Source: Viscum album (lineage: Eukaryota; Streptophyta; Magnoliopsida; Santalales; Viscaceae). From it: a stretch of DNA of 64,000 bases. The position numbers and the translations under genes were made by a program. The stretch is taken from the NCBI GenBank assembly GCA_963277665.1, contig OY728123.1, positions 631,840,915 to 631,904,914 on the forward strand, given 5' to 3'. Positions 49,136 to 60,810 of this stretch are shown here, in pieces. Every line of letters begins with the position of its first letter. Position 1 is the stretch's first letter. Below the pieces are notes generated by a model. The model searched no databases. It saw only the letters and a program-made list of their open reading frames with translations, and had not been told where the DNA came from.

Positions 49136-51340
49136 CTTTGATAGAATTCATTTCATGCAACACTGAGTATAGATTGTTTTTAATGTTTAAATAAACTAAG
49201 TTTGGATTATGTTATACGTAACACAAAAGAAATCTTTAACTACACACAACATTTAATTGTCTTGTGTTACACACAAGAGTGACCTTCCTCAATAGCTTGC
49301 ATTGTACGCCATATCAAGTTTTACTAAACAACGATATATTATTTAAATATTATTATAGGTTAAAAATTAGTTGTTATGAATATTAGTAACCTCATTTTGA
49401 ATTTTATATAACATTATCATTCATCTTTAACATTTTATAGAACAATATATGAGAATAAAATCAATTTTCATTTAAAATAAGTATTTTTCAAAAAATAGAG
49501 TTTTACCGAATTTTGATGGCGCACCCATTTTAAATCAAGTTTTTGATACTTCTAAAAGATAAATTTGACAAAATAAACATCTTTACTGGAATCTGGACAT
49601 AAAAATTTTCTTACTTTAAATTTTTTGGTATTTTTCAAATAAAATTTCAATTTTAATGAAAAGTGAAAAATACTACATTTTAATTTGAAACTACCTTTTC
49701 ATATAATTTATTTATATAGATAGATTATATTTTTAATTTTTTTGAAGTGTAATTGGACTATATTTTTATCATTTAATCCAATGTTGTTCATTTTAAGTAA
49801 TTTCACTTTTAAATTGGACATAAACACATGTCAATATTTTGATAGTTATTATTTCTTAAAAAACCCTGCTTTTTAGTTATGAAAACAAGAATTAATTTTA
49901 AATTAATTACTAAATATTATGTGTTTTAAATTCTGAAAAATGGATTCCATATTTGTAATAATATGGTTCAAATTGGGTGAATATTAAGATTTTATGTTTT
50001 GAACATTATAAATAGTAACTTTAGTAATTATTTTATTTACCATGGTTTAAGGTAAATCCGGTAAATAAGGGTAAAATATAATATTATTATAATCTTAATA
50101 AACCCTAACACATGTCCTAATACTATTTTATGAGATATTTCCGACCATGGTAATCATTGGGTCGATTTTGGGACCCCATGGAGCCACATGGGTGTGAAAA
50201 TGACATTTTATAAGAATTAATTTAAAGTAAAGATAAATATAACATAACCATATATCTTTTACTAATACTATTTTAAGATGGGGTTATATAACTAATATCT
50301 TCAAAAATAAAAATACATTAAAAATATGAAAATATTTCCTACATCACGGTATTTTATTTATAATTTTTATACATTAAATTAATAAATTTAATATTTATAT
50401 AATGATGATGCAGTGATTTCTTCATTAATAAAGGATTCAAATAAATGATATTATAAATATTAAAATAAATCTAACTTGGTAATTTTGATGTCATCCATAG
50501 ATTTTTTGGATTATATTGACATATTATCTTTTAGTTAATTCATTATTTTAGAAGGAATCATGTTGTTATGAGTTTTTAAAAAAGTCACGTATGAATAGTG
50601 TCTAAAATTGATATAATTCAGAACTTAAAACATAAAATAGTTTATTAAATGATATTAAATTCCTAAAAATATAATATTTTGAAAAATTGTTTATATAAGT
50701 CCAAATATGTCATAAATAACATTTTTTGTGCCTTTTAACATGATTTTTTATTTCATTAACCCACATTGTGTCAATAATATGATATCATAGTAAGATTGAA
50801 AAGGGTAAAAGAAGGGTTAAACTAAAAATATAAGGAAACAAAAATATTAAAAACTTTTCATAAATTTATTGGTTTATGATATCAGAACCCTAAATCATCT
50901 TATCTTCAAAATTGGGACATTTTTTAGGATTTTATGTGGGGTTTTATTTTATTATAAATTAAGATATTTGAGGTTTCCAAAAGTGCTCCTCACCTAAATT
51001 GTAAAAGGGAACCTCCTCCCTCACCTCTTTATTTCATTTTTAGACTTTAATCACGGTAACCTAATTCCATTATTCCTTATAAAAATCACTAATTTCATTA
51101 TATAGGTTCTGGTCTTCATCAAAGACCACATATAGTGATCTAAGAGGAAAATTAATAGAGACGCGTTGAGGAAGAGGTAATCTCTTCTATTGATTCTTTC
51201 AAATTTATTTCTTATTATAGTTATTATTAATTTGTTGTTTAATTATAAAGTACTAAAATTATTATCACTCATATAACTATATGTTATTATAAATATGAAA
51301 CAACCATGTTTCACCTTCTTTCCATCCTATGAAAAATGAA

Positions 51341-51390
51341 ATCATCGCGTGTGCGTACGTACAGTTTTCCATCTTCACATCATGGTGTAA
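51341..51390. repeat. Hairpin in H 5' LTR (H3 type)
   Basis: Arm ATCATCGCGTGTG (51341-51353) faces CACATCATGGTGTAA (51376-51390); the inner GTGTG/CACAT part still pairs. The 22-nt loop 51354-51375 keeps CGTACGTAC. The arms are decayed relative to D. Confidence 0.6.
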
Positions 51391-51524
51391 TTTTTTTTTT
51401 CACCACCACCTTAAATGGATGTGTATAATAGTGGAAATAACAAATATATATGATTATAATAACATGATACTAATTCTAATATAATATACACCATCCACTT
51501 CAATATCATTCAACAATTATGGGA

Positions 51525-51580
51525 ACGATACCATCACATGTGTGTGAGTACGACTTACCATCCCAATGGTGCGATGTGAT
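51525..51580. repeat. Hairpin in H 5' LTR (H2 type)
   Basis: ATCACATGTGTG and CATTGGG-side ATGGTGCGATGTGAT flank a loop that reads GGGATGGTAAGTCGTACT in reverse complement. Pairing is partial (ATCACAT/ATGTGAT). Spacing to the previous loop is about 193 bp. Confidence 0.55.
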
Positions 51581-53202
51581 TTGTTATGTCAAATCTTCAT
51601 TAAACCATGATTATATAAATGAATTGAATGAATAAATATGAAATTTATTATACTAATACCACACTATAAATTATATAACTGTAACCTAAAAATATAAATA
51701 ATAACTTATCCAAAAAAAATTGCTTAAGAAGATAAATAAATTAATACCCAAATAACGAGTAACCATGAGTTTTTACTAACAAACTGATGAAAATACGATC
51801 ATAAATGTTATAATAAAAATTATTATGACTATAGAATAAATCAGTAACATTATGTATATCATTATACAGGAGGTTCAGATACATACAAAGCATATTGGAC
51901 CTAAGATAATAGATAATTTGGCAATTTCATTTTGATCCAAGATTTTTTATACGTAAGTATTTACTAGGGATATATTTATCATCCATGTCCATGATTTCAA
52001 AAAAATCATAAAATGTTTAATATTGTATATGCATGTTTTAATTTATTTTTAACTATTATTTACTTTTACTACATGGTTTGGAAAGAATTGTTATTTCGTT
52101 TACCATATAGGTTACTTTTTGACTTCTCCAATAAAAGTACGAGGGGAATGTTTTTTTAACTTATACGGCATGAACAGATTTTTACGCTTTCATAATGAAT
52201 TATTTATATGAATATTCCTTTACATTATTTCAAATTTATTTTCAATTAAATTATTTTCCATTAAAATTTCATGACATTTTTAGAAAAGAAAACATTTTTG
52301 TAGAAGAAATGATATTTTCCCCAGGAATTATGTTCAAGTGTTTTATCACAATTATTTTCCATATAAGATGACATAGTTTTATGTTTATATCACTATTATT
52401 ACTTTTATTTGATTGTGTTTATGATGGATTTATTTTTATTAAATCCATTTATGTTTTGTATATTTTTATGGAATGATGTTTAAGAATGCCATTTTATTCT
52501 ATGGGTTATGCTATAATGAATTATTTCTATTTTTGTGGAACATGTAAGAATGATTTCATTATGAGTTGTATGAGACCTATATCTCCCTCCAATTCATTGG
52601 GAAAATATTTATATCTCATGATATAAACATGACTGGAACAACAAGTAAATCTGGTTTAGTAATACCTGGTTGGAACGACAAGTAAACCTGGTTCAACAAT
52701 GGACTTTGTCCACTTTGATGGCCTTTCTAGCATTGCCTTGGATTCTATAGAAATCATATTATGTGTTTATTAGTTTTCCACAATTACATGTTTTATTCCA
52801 ATGCTATTCTATCATGGTAAATGTTCATTTATTATCCATGCCTTACGTACTAACAGGATTTATTTCATTAATTAAGATTTTGATGTTTAAACTTTATGTT
52901 CATGTTTTTACATTCAAATGTTTATGGTTTGTTTTATGCTCTCAATTTTTACCCTTACTAAGAATTTGATATCACCTTTCTATGTTATCTTTTCCCCGGG
53001 ACATAAAGAAATGTTTTAGAAGGAAAAAAAGGGGAAGATTTTTATGGGAGATGTTAAATATCTTTTAACAAGTTAGAATATTATGTTCTGAGTTTCCAAA
53101 GACACTAAACTAATATGGAATTTAGGAGTATATTTTGTGTAATGTATTAAATATTCCAAAAAAATGTAATTTCTATATATTTCAATCCTTGGTCTTTATA
53201 GT

Positions 53203-53213
53203 TGGTATCAGAG
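53203..53213 (+). other. Element H primer binding site
   Basis: TGGTATCAGAG, an exact match to the first 11 bases of the plant initiator-Met tRNA primer site, two bases after the 5' LTR. It fixes the LTR boundary and the plus orientation. Confidence 0.9.
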
Positions 53214-53464
53214 AAAAGGTTTAGTTAAACTTTATAAACTAGGATTTAAAAACATTAGTTAGATCCCAGGAGTTATTTCGAAGATATGTCTTGGTATTTC
53301 CTAAGGCTAATTATAACTATAGGTTATAGTACTATAATTATGGTAAAAATCATGAATAACCTAGGATTAAACCTATGATGTTTTATATTGAAAGTAACCC
53401 ATGATTATGTTATTTTCCTTGTATGATATTTTCCTCTCACACTATTCTTTTTGGTTTTTATATG

Positions 53465-54400
53465 ATGGTTGGAACCCGAAGGAATCGTGTTAATCATCAA
53501 TGCACAGGGAAATAAAATAATTTTCCACTTGAACAACCTAATGTTATGGGAGATTAAATTAAAAATATTATTATTATTATTATTACACAAGCTATGAATC
53601 ATTATGGACTTCCATATGATCAGAGAAGGGAACAACATTCTATTGAGTCCTTTATGAGGCAAAATACACCTTATTTTAGTGGGTATTTTAATCCCCTTGT
53701 TGCTGAAAAATGGATCATTACCATTGAAAATATATTGTCCATCCTTCGCTGTTAGGAACATGAAAAAATAATTTTGGTTGTTTATTATTTAGAAGGTGAA
53801 GCAGACCAATTGTGGACTCTATTTAAGAAAAAAACTTAGCAAGATGAAATTGATTCCATTGAATGGGATGAGTTCAAGAAATTATTTTTCAACAAGTAAT
53901 TCCCTCTTATTATTTGAAAAAAATGGAAAATTATTTCCTTGTACTTAAGAAAAAAGGATGATGAATCTTTTGGTACATGGGAGGTGATTTTTACAAGACT
54001 TTGAGGATATTCTTCTGGCTTTATCACCCAACCTGAATGTAATGTTTATCGATTATTCATTGGCTTAAAATCAAGTCTTAGAAGGGAATTATATGTAAGA
54101 GACTTTAGTATATATTAAGAGAGTTTTATGCTATCAAGGTAGAACTAGAATTTTGTGTTACATATCCATCTCTTGGTTTTGACAAGAAATGAATGATGGT
54201 GTTCAAGGAAAAAATATCAAAACAATGGTGAAATGATGATGAATGTTTCCTTATGGTAAAAGTGTGGAAAGAAGCATGATAGAGATTGTTTTAAAGGGAC
54301 TAAAAAATGTTTCAAGTGTGGAAAAGAAGGTTATTGAGCAGTTGAGTTCCGAAGTAATTGGAAAATGGATACTAATGATGTGAATAGAGAAAGGACTATA
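53465..54400 (+). pseudogene. Element H gag remnant
   Basis: Starts at ATG 53465 (MVGTRRNR, a common gypsy gag start). Then FMRQNTPYFSGYFNPLVAEK and WIITIENIL (about 53650-53735; family FLxxxPPxFxGxxDPxxAExWL), VVYYLEGEADQLW (53778-53816; family AxYxLxGxAxxWW), EWDEFKKLFFNK (53861-53896), and KKCFKCGKEGY (54304-54336). That last piece is a CCHC knuckle with the first two cysteines kept, the histidine replaced by a stop and the last cysteine changed to F. An (ATT)n run lies at 53565-53585. Stops and frameshifts make it inactive. Frames match gag of pol-bearing gypsy elements, so it descends from an autonomous ancestor. Confidence 0.85.
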
Positions 54401-55713
54401 GAGAACCCACCACCAACACTTCAATACAACAAGTTCAAGGAAATGGGGAATTATTCTAACCAATTCCCTTAATCCAAGGGATAATGATGATTGATGATAG
54501 AAACCTCTTAAGGAAAAAGATATAGTCAAATCACTTGTGATCACTATTGGTGATATTGAGTATGACAATGAAGTGGTGGAATGATTAATTGTTTATGTAA
54601 CGAGATTCCAAAATAGTGTTATGGAAACTCATTTATAGTATTATAGAATATTGTAATATCAATGTATTGGTATATTTTGTTTTTTCATAATTATCTGGTA
54701 CTAGTTACCATGAAAAGTGATTGAAATATTTTTAGAAAACACATTATATACACATAATTAAGGGATATGGAGATTGTGAGATGTTTTACAGTGAAATATT
54801 GGTTTGAGTATATAGAATTTTCAAATTTTTGATATGTGGAAAGACCTAATTTTGATATAATGCAAGTTGTCGCTAAAGATCTACGGTAATTCATGTTATT
54901 ATCAAGTTACAAGATAATACATGATTATGGTATTCACTTGTTTGGAATGTGATAAAAAATATCTACAAAATGAGATATGGGAGAGAAATGTTAATTTGAT
55001 TTAGTACACCTTTTTCTGATGTTTTATATTTTTAGTTTTTTGAAGGATTATAATGTTTCTATTTGCAGATAGTATACATTATATCCATGTTGAAGTTTGT
55101 TATATTACTGTATTATCTCACTATAGGTAGCCTTGTACAAATTTGATAACATGTTCTAAACGTTTTATGAGACATATGGAATGACCCATAATTCTATCAA
55201 TGATCTGCTAAAACTTCAAAAATAAAAAATTCAACTTCATTTCTTTAAATAGAAGATGAAGTGGAAATTTTCCAGGGGAGACCAACAGTAGTATTGTACT
55301 CAAATCAATTGATTATTTCTCCTCATACAAAAATTAATCACTATTAAGAAAAAGATATTGAAATAAAAAATCATATCATAGTACCCTCTTATTTGATGAA
55401 TCATATCGTCCCTTAAATCATCATAGAATTATGGCTTTATAGTCATTAACATTCTCTAAACCTTATTCTCTATCACTATCCATCAGAACATGATGGTTAT
55501 ATTTCTCTTCCATATCCAAGTTTTTACTTCCCACCTATGTTTACATATGTGGAAACCAAGTGATGAGTTAATTTGGTTAAATGCTATGTTTTTATCTTTC
55601 CTTTTTAAAATTAAGTTTTAGTATCCCTTTTTATGTTGTGGGTTTCCATGAAAGAACTCTCATGTAGAAAATCCTTTAAAACCCCAACGAATTTCAAAGA
55701 AAAAAATCATTAT
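54401..55713 (+). other. Element H internal region after gag, no recognisable pol
   Basis: 1.3 kb without a frame matching protease, RT, RNase H or integrase. 54480-54560 (…IVKSLVITIGDIEYDNEVVE) could be the start of a protease-like section but lacks an active-site motif. Open frames on the minus strand (54251-54568, 54691-54894) are chance frames. Confidence 0.5.
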
Positions 55714-55726
55714 AATGAGGGTAGAA
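55714..55726 (+). other. Element H polypurine tract
   Basis: AATGAGGGTAGAA, purine-rich with one T pair, lies directly before the 3' LTR start GGTAACACC. Confidence 0.6.
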
Positions 55727-55804
55727 GGTAACACCCTGAGATTTTATTATATAGATTCTTTTAATTTAATTTATTTATTCAGTTATATGCTACAAAATTA
55801 TTAT

Positions 55805-55885
55805 CTTGTGCTATACGAAACATCATATTAGCTTGCATTATACGCAATAATATTTATGGCTTGTGTTGCGCACAATTCCATTTTC
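55805..55885 (+). repeat. Short-palindrome cluster near the 3' LTR start of H
   Basis: CTTGTGCTATACGAAACATC, GCTTGCATTATACGCAATAA and GCTTGTGTTGCGCACAATTC occur in succession at about 28-bp steps. Each has the form TTGyrt…acGCAA and pairs with itself. Confidence 0.65.
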
Positions 55886-57741
55886 TTTTGATATAATTCC
55901 TTTCATGCAACACTGAGTATAGATTTTGTTCAATGTTTAAATGAACTAATGTTGTATTATGTTATAAGAAACCCCAAAGGAATCTTTTACTACACTAAAC
56001 ACTGACTTTATGGGTGTTACATGCAAGAAAGACCTTCCTTGACAGCTTGTGTGGTACGTGATACTGAGTTTCACTAAATAATGATATATTATTAAAATAT
56101 TATTATAGGATTTAAGATACCCGTTATTAAAATTATTAACCAAATTTTTTATTGTATATAACATTATCATTCATCATAAAAAAATTTATAGAACATGATA
56201 TGGGAACAAAATCAATTTTTTGGATAAAAGAAGCAGTTTTCTAAAAATACAGTTTTACCACCTCTTGATGGCGCACCGATTTTAAATCTATTTTTCTTTA
56301 TACTTTATAAGTTAACTTTGAAAAAATAAAAATTTTATCTGGAATGTGGACATAATAATTTACTTGTCTTGAATTTTAGGAATTTTTTGATAAAATAAAA
56401 ATTATAATGAATAGTAAAAAATACTACATTTTAATTTTAAACGTCATTTTCATCTAATTTATTTATATAGTTATATTATATTTTTATTTGATTTTAAAGT
56501 GTAATTGGATTATAATTTTATCATTTAATCCAATTTTGGTTATTTTAATTAATTTTACTGTTAAATTGGACATAAACACATGTCAATCTTTCAATAGTTA
56601 TCACTTCTTAAAAAACCTACTTTTTGGTTTTGACAACAGGATTTAATTTTAAATTAATTAATTCAACTATTGTGTTTTGAATTTGGGAAAATGTTTTCTA
56701 TATTTATAATCAGATGGTCCAAATTGTGTGAATAGGTACCTTTTATTTTTTAGACATTAGGAATAGTAACTTCAGTAGTTATTTTATTTAATAATGTTAA
56801 AGAATAAATCTCGTAAATAAGGGTAAAATTTTAATATTATAATAATATTAAACTACCCTAACACAAGTTCTAATCTGATTGGATAAGATATTTCCAACCA
56901 TGGGAATCCTTGGGACTATTTTGGGACACCATGGAACAACTTGGGTGTGAAAATGACATTTTATAAGAATTAAAGTAAAGTAAAGAGAAATATAACATAA
57001 GCATGTATATTTTACTAATACAATTTTAAGGTGAGGTTATATAAATATTATCTTTGATAATAAATATTCATTAGAAATATGAAAATATTTCCTACATTAT
57101 GTTATTTTATGTATAATTATTATCCATTATATTAATAAATTTAATAATGACATAATGATAATACAGTAACTGCCTCAATAATCAAGTATTCAAATAAATA
57201 CTATTATAAATGTTAAAATAAGGGTAATTTGGTTATTTTTATGTCATCCAAAAAATTTATGGATGATATTGAAATATTATCTTTGAGTTAATTCTTTATT
57301 ATTGAAGGAATAATTTTTTTAATAATTTTTAAAAAAGTCATTTATGAATAGTTTCTAAAATTGACATAATTCAAAACATAGAACGTAAACTAGTTTATTA
57401 AGTGATATTAAATTAATAAGAATCTAAGATTCAGATAAATGGTTAATATAAGTCTACATATGTCATAAATAACTTTTTTTGGGTCGTTTGACATGACATG
57501 GTAATTCCATTAACCCACAATGTGTAGATAACATGATATCACGGTAAGACTAAAAAGGGTAAAATAATGGTTAAACCAAAACGAAAGGATAAAAAAGGGT
57601 AAAATAATTGTTAACCCACAATGTGTCTTCATTAGTTGTTTCATTATAAATTAATAACATAATTATCAATAATATAATTATATGTTATTATAAATATGAA
57701 ACAACTTTATTTCACCTTCTATTAATCCTGTGAAAAATGAA

Positions 57742-57790
57742 ATCATTGCACGTGCGTACATACGGATTATCATCTCCACACCGTGGTGTA
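57742..57790. repeat. Hairpin in H 3' LTR (H3 type)
   Basis: Arms ATCATTGCACGTG (57742-57754) and CACACCGTGGTGTA (57777-57790) around the 22-nt loop 57755-57776, which in reverse complement reads GAGATGATAATCCGTATGTA plus CG. Pairing is partly lost. Confidence 0.6.
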
Positions 57791-57927
57791 ATATTTTTTT
57801 CACCACCACCATAGTTAGATGGGTATAATGGTGGAAATAAAAAATATATATGATTATCATAACATGATACTAAATATGAGATACTATACACCATCCACAA
57901 CAATACCATTCAATAATTGTGGGAATG

Positions 57928-57980
57928 ATATCGTCGCTCGTGTGTATATACGGCTTACCATCTCCAGGGTGTGATATGAT
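57928..57980. repeat. Hairpin in H 3' LTR (H2 type)
   Basis: Arms ATATCGTCGCTCGTG (57928-57942) and CAGGGTGTGATATGAT (57965-57980) around loop 57943-57964 (reverse complement GAGATGGTAAGCCGTATATA plus CA). The left arm still reads like D's H2 arm (TCATCGCTCGTG). Loop spacing from the previous hairpin is 188 bp. Confidence 0.65.
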
Positions 57981-59602
57981 TCGTTCTACATAATCTTCAT
58001 TTAATCATGATTATATAAATGAATTGAATGAATAAATATGATATATATTATAATAATACCACTGTATAAATGATATAACTATATCCTAAAAATAAGAATG
58101 ATAACTTATCCGACAAAACATGCATAAGAACATAAAGCAGTTAATACTCAAATAATGAGTAACAATGAAATGTTACTAACAAACAGATAAAAATATGATC
58201 ATAAATGTAATCATAAAAATGATTATGATTTTGGAATAAATCATTATAATTATTTAAATCATTAGACAAGAGGTTCAGATACATTCTAATCATATCATAC
58301 CATGGTAAGGGATAATTTGGCAATCTCATTTTCATCCAAGATTGTTTATACGTAAGTATTTAATGGTGATATATTTATCATCCATATCTATGTTTTCGAA
58401 AAAAAATTCATAAAATTTTTTCTATTATTCAATGTATGTTTAATGTAATTTTTACCCTTTTTTACTTTTACTACATGGTTTTGAAGGAAAATTTCATTTA
58501 TTTACCATATGCGTTGCTTTTTGACTTCTCTAACAAAAGTACGAGGGGGATGTTTTTTTAAATTATACGGCATGAACGGATTTTTACAATTTCATAACTC
58601 ATAATTTCCAGGAAGATTCCTTTACAATATTTCATGTTTATTTTCAAATAAATTCATTTATTTTAAAATTTCAAGAAATTTTTAGAAAAGAAAAAAAATT
58701 TGACGAAGAAAGGATATTTTCTTAAAAAATTAAGTTCAAGTGTTTTATCAAAAAAATTACCTTTGATGAAATATGGTTATGTTTATATATCTATTATTAC
58801 TTTTATTTGATTTTTCTATGATGTATTTTTTTTATGAAAACAATTTATTTTTTATGGATTTTGATGGAATGATGTTTAAGAAACCAACTTTATTATATGG
58901 GTTATACTATGATGAATGATTTCTGTTTCTGTGGAATTTGTAAGAATGATCTCATTATGAGATAGGTGGGACCTATATAAACCTACAATGCATTGGGTAA
59001 TGATTATTATCTCATGGTATTGACATGAATGTAATATAAAGTAAATCTAGTTCAGTAATACATGGCAGGAATGGAAAGTAATCCTGGTTCAGTAATGTAC
59101 TTTAACTACTGTGATAGTCTTGGTAGCATTACCTTTGTGAAAATTGAAATCATAGTATGTGCTTATTAGTTTTCTACAATTTCATGTTTTATGCCAATGT
59201 TATTATATCATGGTTAATGTTCCTTTATTATCCATGTATTACGCACTGTCAAGATTTATTTCCTTACTCGAGATTTTTATGTTTAAAATTTATGTTCATG
59301 TATTTACATTCAAATGTTAATGGTTTGTTTTATTTTTCCATGGTTACCATTAAAGAGAATTTGAGAAAACGGTTTTTATGTTTTCATTTCCCCATGATAT
59401 AAATAATTGTTTTAAGTAGGAAAACAAAAGGTGAAGATATTAATGGGAGAAGTTGAAGATCTTTCTCCAAGTTAAAAGATTATGTTCTAAGTTTCCAAAG
59501 ACACTAAACTAATACGATCATTGGGCATATATTTTGTGAAATGTATTAAGTATTCCCCAAATGAAATGTAATTTCCATGTACTTAAATCTTAGGTCGTTA
59601 CA

Positions 59603-60330
59603 ATTATAGTTAGTATAAATTCATAATGGAATGAAAGGAAATACATGTATTTTATATCACAAATACTATTAATAGAGTGTGGTCAATTGTTATACTGTCA
59701 ACCAAAATCACTATAGGTTTAGATGAAATTTAAATTTAGGATAAATATTTCATAGGAACTTGGGAATAATTTCATGATGGTCTCATTGTTGATGGGGTCT
59801 TATATGTTAGAGGGGACTATAAGGAGTGGGTTTGGATACTCAATAGTGGTTTCAAATCCATGCAACCATTAATGAAAAAAAGAGTTAGTTTAATAATCAG
59901 TTTAATGTTTTTTTCTTTTAAATTTCATTACCTCGTAATATTTTGTGTTTATTGTTTTATTTACATAATCTAAATTAAATATTCAATTACTAATTTGGAT
60001 AATTTAATCTTCACATGTGGATACTCCCAATCTTGATGAATTATAGTTTTTTCTTCATGATGATGCAATCCATCCTAAGGAAAAACATGTTGATAATACT
60101 GAAACTAAGGAAATGGAAAATAATGAACAACCTATGTCTGAAAAAAAAACTAGAGAATCATAAAAGTATATTATTAAAAAAAATTATAAATCTAAGAAGA
60201 AAAGGAAAAACATTTGAGGTTAAATGGGATGATTGTGACCAACCTATTGACTCCAATAAGTCAATTTTCATTTATTACATTCAGTTCACCACTGAAATTC
60301 ATGTGATGATTGATTTATATTTGTAAATCA
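59603..60330 (+). pseudogene. CACTA-2 transposase, C-terminal piece
   Basis: Directly after H the reading continues with HVFYITNTINRVWSIVILST (about 59645-59705), matching the transposase's …QVFYVxDPxDxxWSVVLxT… that should follow the …NELGLIKVYF broken at 48977. A hydrophilic tail follows at 60010-60230 (for example IHPKEKHVDNTETKEMENNE), typical of the acidic/basic C-terminus. Frameshifts and stops are present. This junction is the best evidence that H is an insertion in the CACTA gene. Confidence 0.75.
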
Positions 60331-60810
60331 ATTTCACTCTTGAGTTAAAGACACTAATTTGGTAAGATATTAGGGTAACATTGCGATATTATTTCTCTAT
60401 TTTACTAAAAAGGTAAAATAGTGCAATTATTTTACTCTACATTAACCCTTATATAGTGAATTTATATTAGATACATGTCAAATGATATTTTTATTAAAGG
60501 TTATAGGAAATGTTCATAAAATCTTTTGAAAAATTATTAAAAATCACAATCTCATGGATGTTCAAGGGAATATAAAAACCATCCACCATATATATTTGCA
60601 CACATGATAAACCAATTAACATGGAATGCAATTATTAAACATTATTAGGTTATAAAATTTTAGTGATATTGTGATTGGTTAACTTTTACTTCGTAATATT
60701 TGTATCAATAAATTTGATAAATAATTGTTAATATATGACAATAAAATTTAATATGAAACATAAGAAGCGTGAATTAAAACCAATATACCAATATTTTAAT
60801 TTAAATATAG
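60331..60810. other. AT-rich stretch between CACTA-2 transposase and LTR E
   Basis: No gene or CACTA terminus recognised. It probably belongs to the CACTA-2 interior. Confidence 0.45.

Larger units (their letters stand above)
48977..53200 (+). repeat. Element H 5' LTR
   Basis: Begins TGTAACAACATGAGATTTTA and ends …GGTCTTTATA just before the primer site. Same family as solo LTR D on the opposite strand. Contains the short-palindrome cluster (49027-49130) and two family hairpins (51341-51390, 51525-51580). No gene; open frame 52763-52969 is part of the LTR and has its counterpart at 59157-59402. Confidence 0.9.
48977..59602 (+). mobile_element. Element H: LTR retrotransposon with ~4-kb LTRs and gag only
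   Basis: Left LTR 48977-53200 (4224 bp) and right LTR 55727-59602 (3876 bp) share termini (TGTAACA/GGTAACA … GTCTTTATA/GTCGTTACA) and match along their length. The internal region is only 2526 bp. It begins with a clear primer site (53203-53213) and contains a gag remnant, but I recognise no protease, RT or integrase. A non-autonomous element with oversized LTRs is therefore likely, supplied by pol from elsewhere, unless pol was deleted. It inserted into the DUF4216 part of CACTA-2; the transposase reading continues directly after 59602. Flanking 5-mers ATTTC and ATTAT are only partly alike, as expected after decay. Confidence 0.85.
55727..59602 (+). repeat. Element H 3' LTR
   Basis: Begins GGTAACACCCTGAGATTTTA (first T mutated) and ends …CTTAGGTCGTTACA. 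Long shared segments with the 5' LTR, for example TTTCATGCAACACTGAGTAT (55900-55919 versus 49152 onward). Carries hairpins at 57742-57790 and 57928-57980 and the palindrome cluster at 55805-55885. Confidence 0.9.
31166..60810 (+). mobile_element. CACTA-2 transposon split by elements G, F and H
   Basis: Subterminal-type words (TTATCAGTGACGAATG, TAGCACTGATAATG, AATCAGTGTTGATAAAAAG) at 31175-31300 mark the left end region. 31310-32612 is probably 5' leader/promoter, without a coding frame I recognise. The transposase then reads on through four exonic pieces: 42097-43485, 47481-48976, 59603-60330, separated by F and H, with G inserted ahead of the first. Protein homology resumes at each junction, which shows these are insertions into a once-continuous frame. 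The right end is not seen: 60331-60810 is AT-rich without a CACTA terminus before LTR E begins. The exact left end is also uncertain and could reach back to 26110. Confidence 0.6.

Noticed and set aside
52763..52969. Hydrophobic 68-codon frame, partly shared with 59157-59402
   Set aside because: Shared because both lie in the LTRs of H; low-complexity F/L/Y content from T-rich DNA, no start context or homology.
53405..53761. 118-codon minus-strand frame
   Set aside because: It is antisense to the clear gag remnant of element H and matches nothing.
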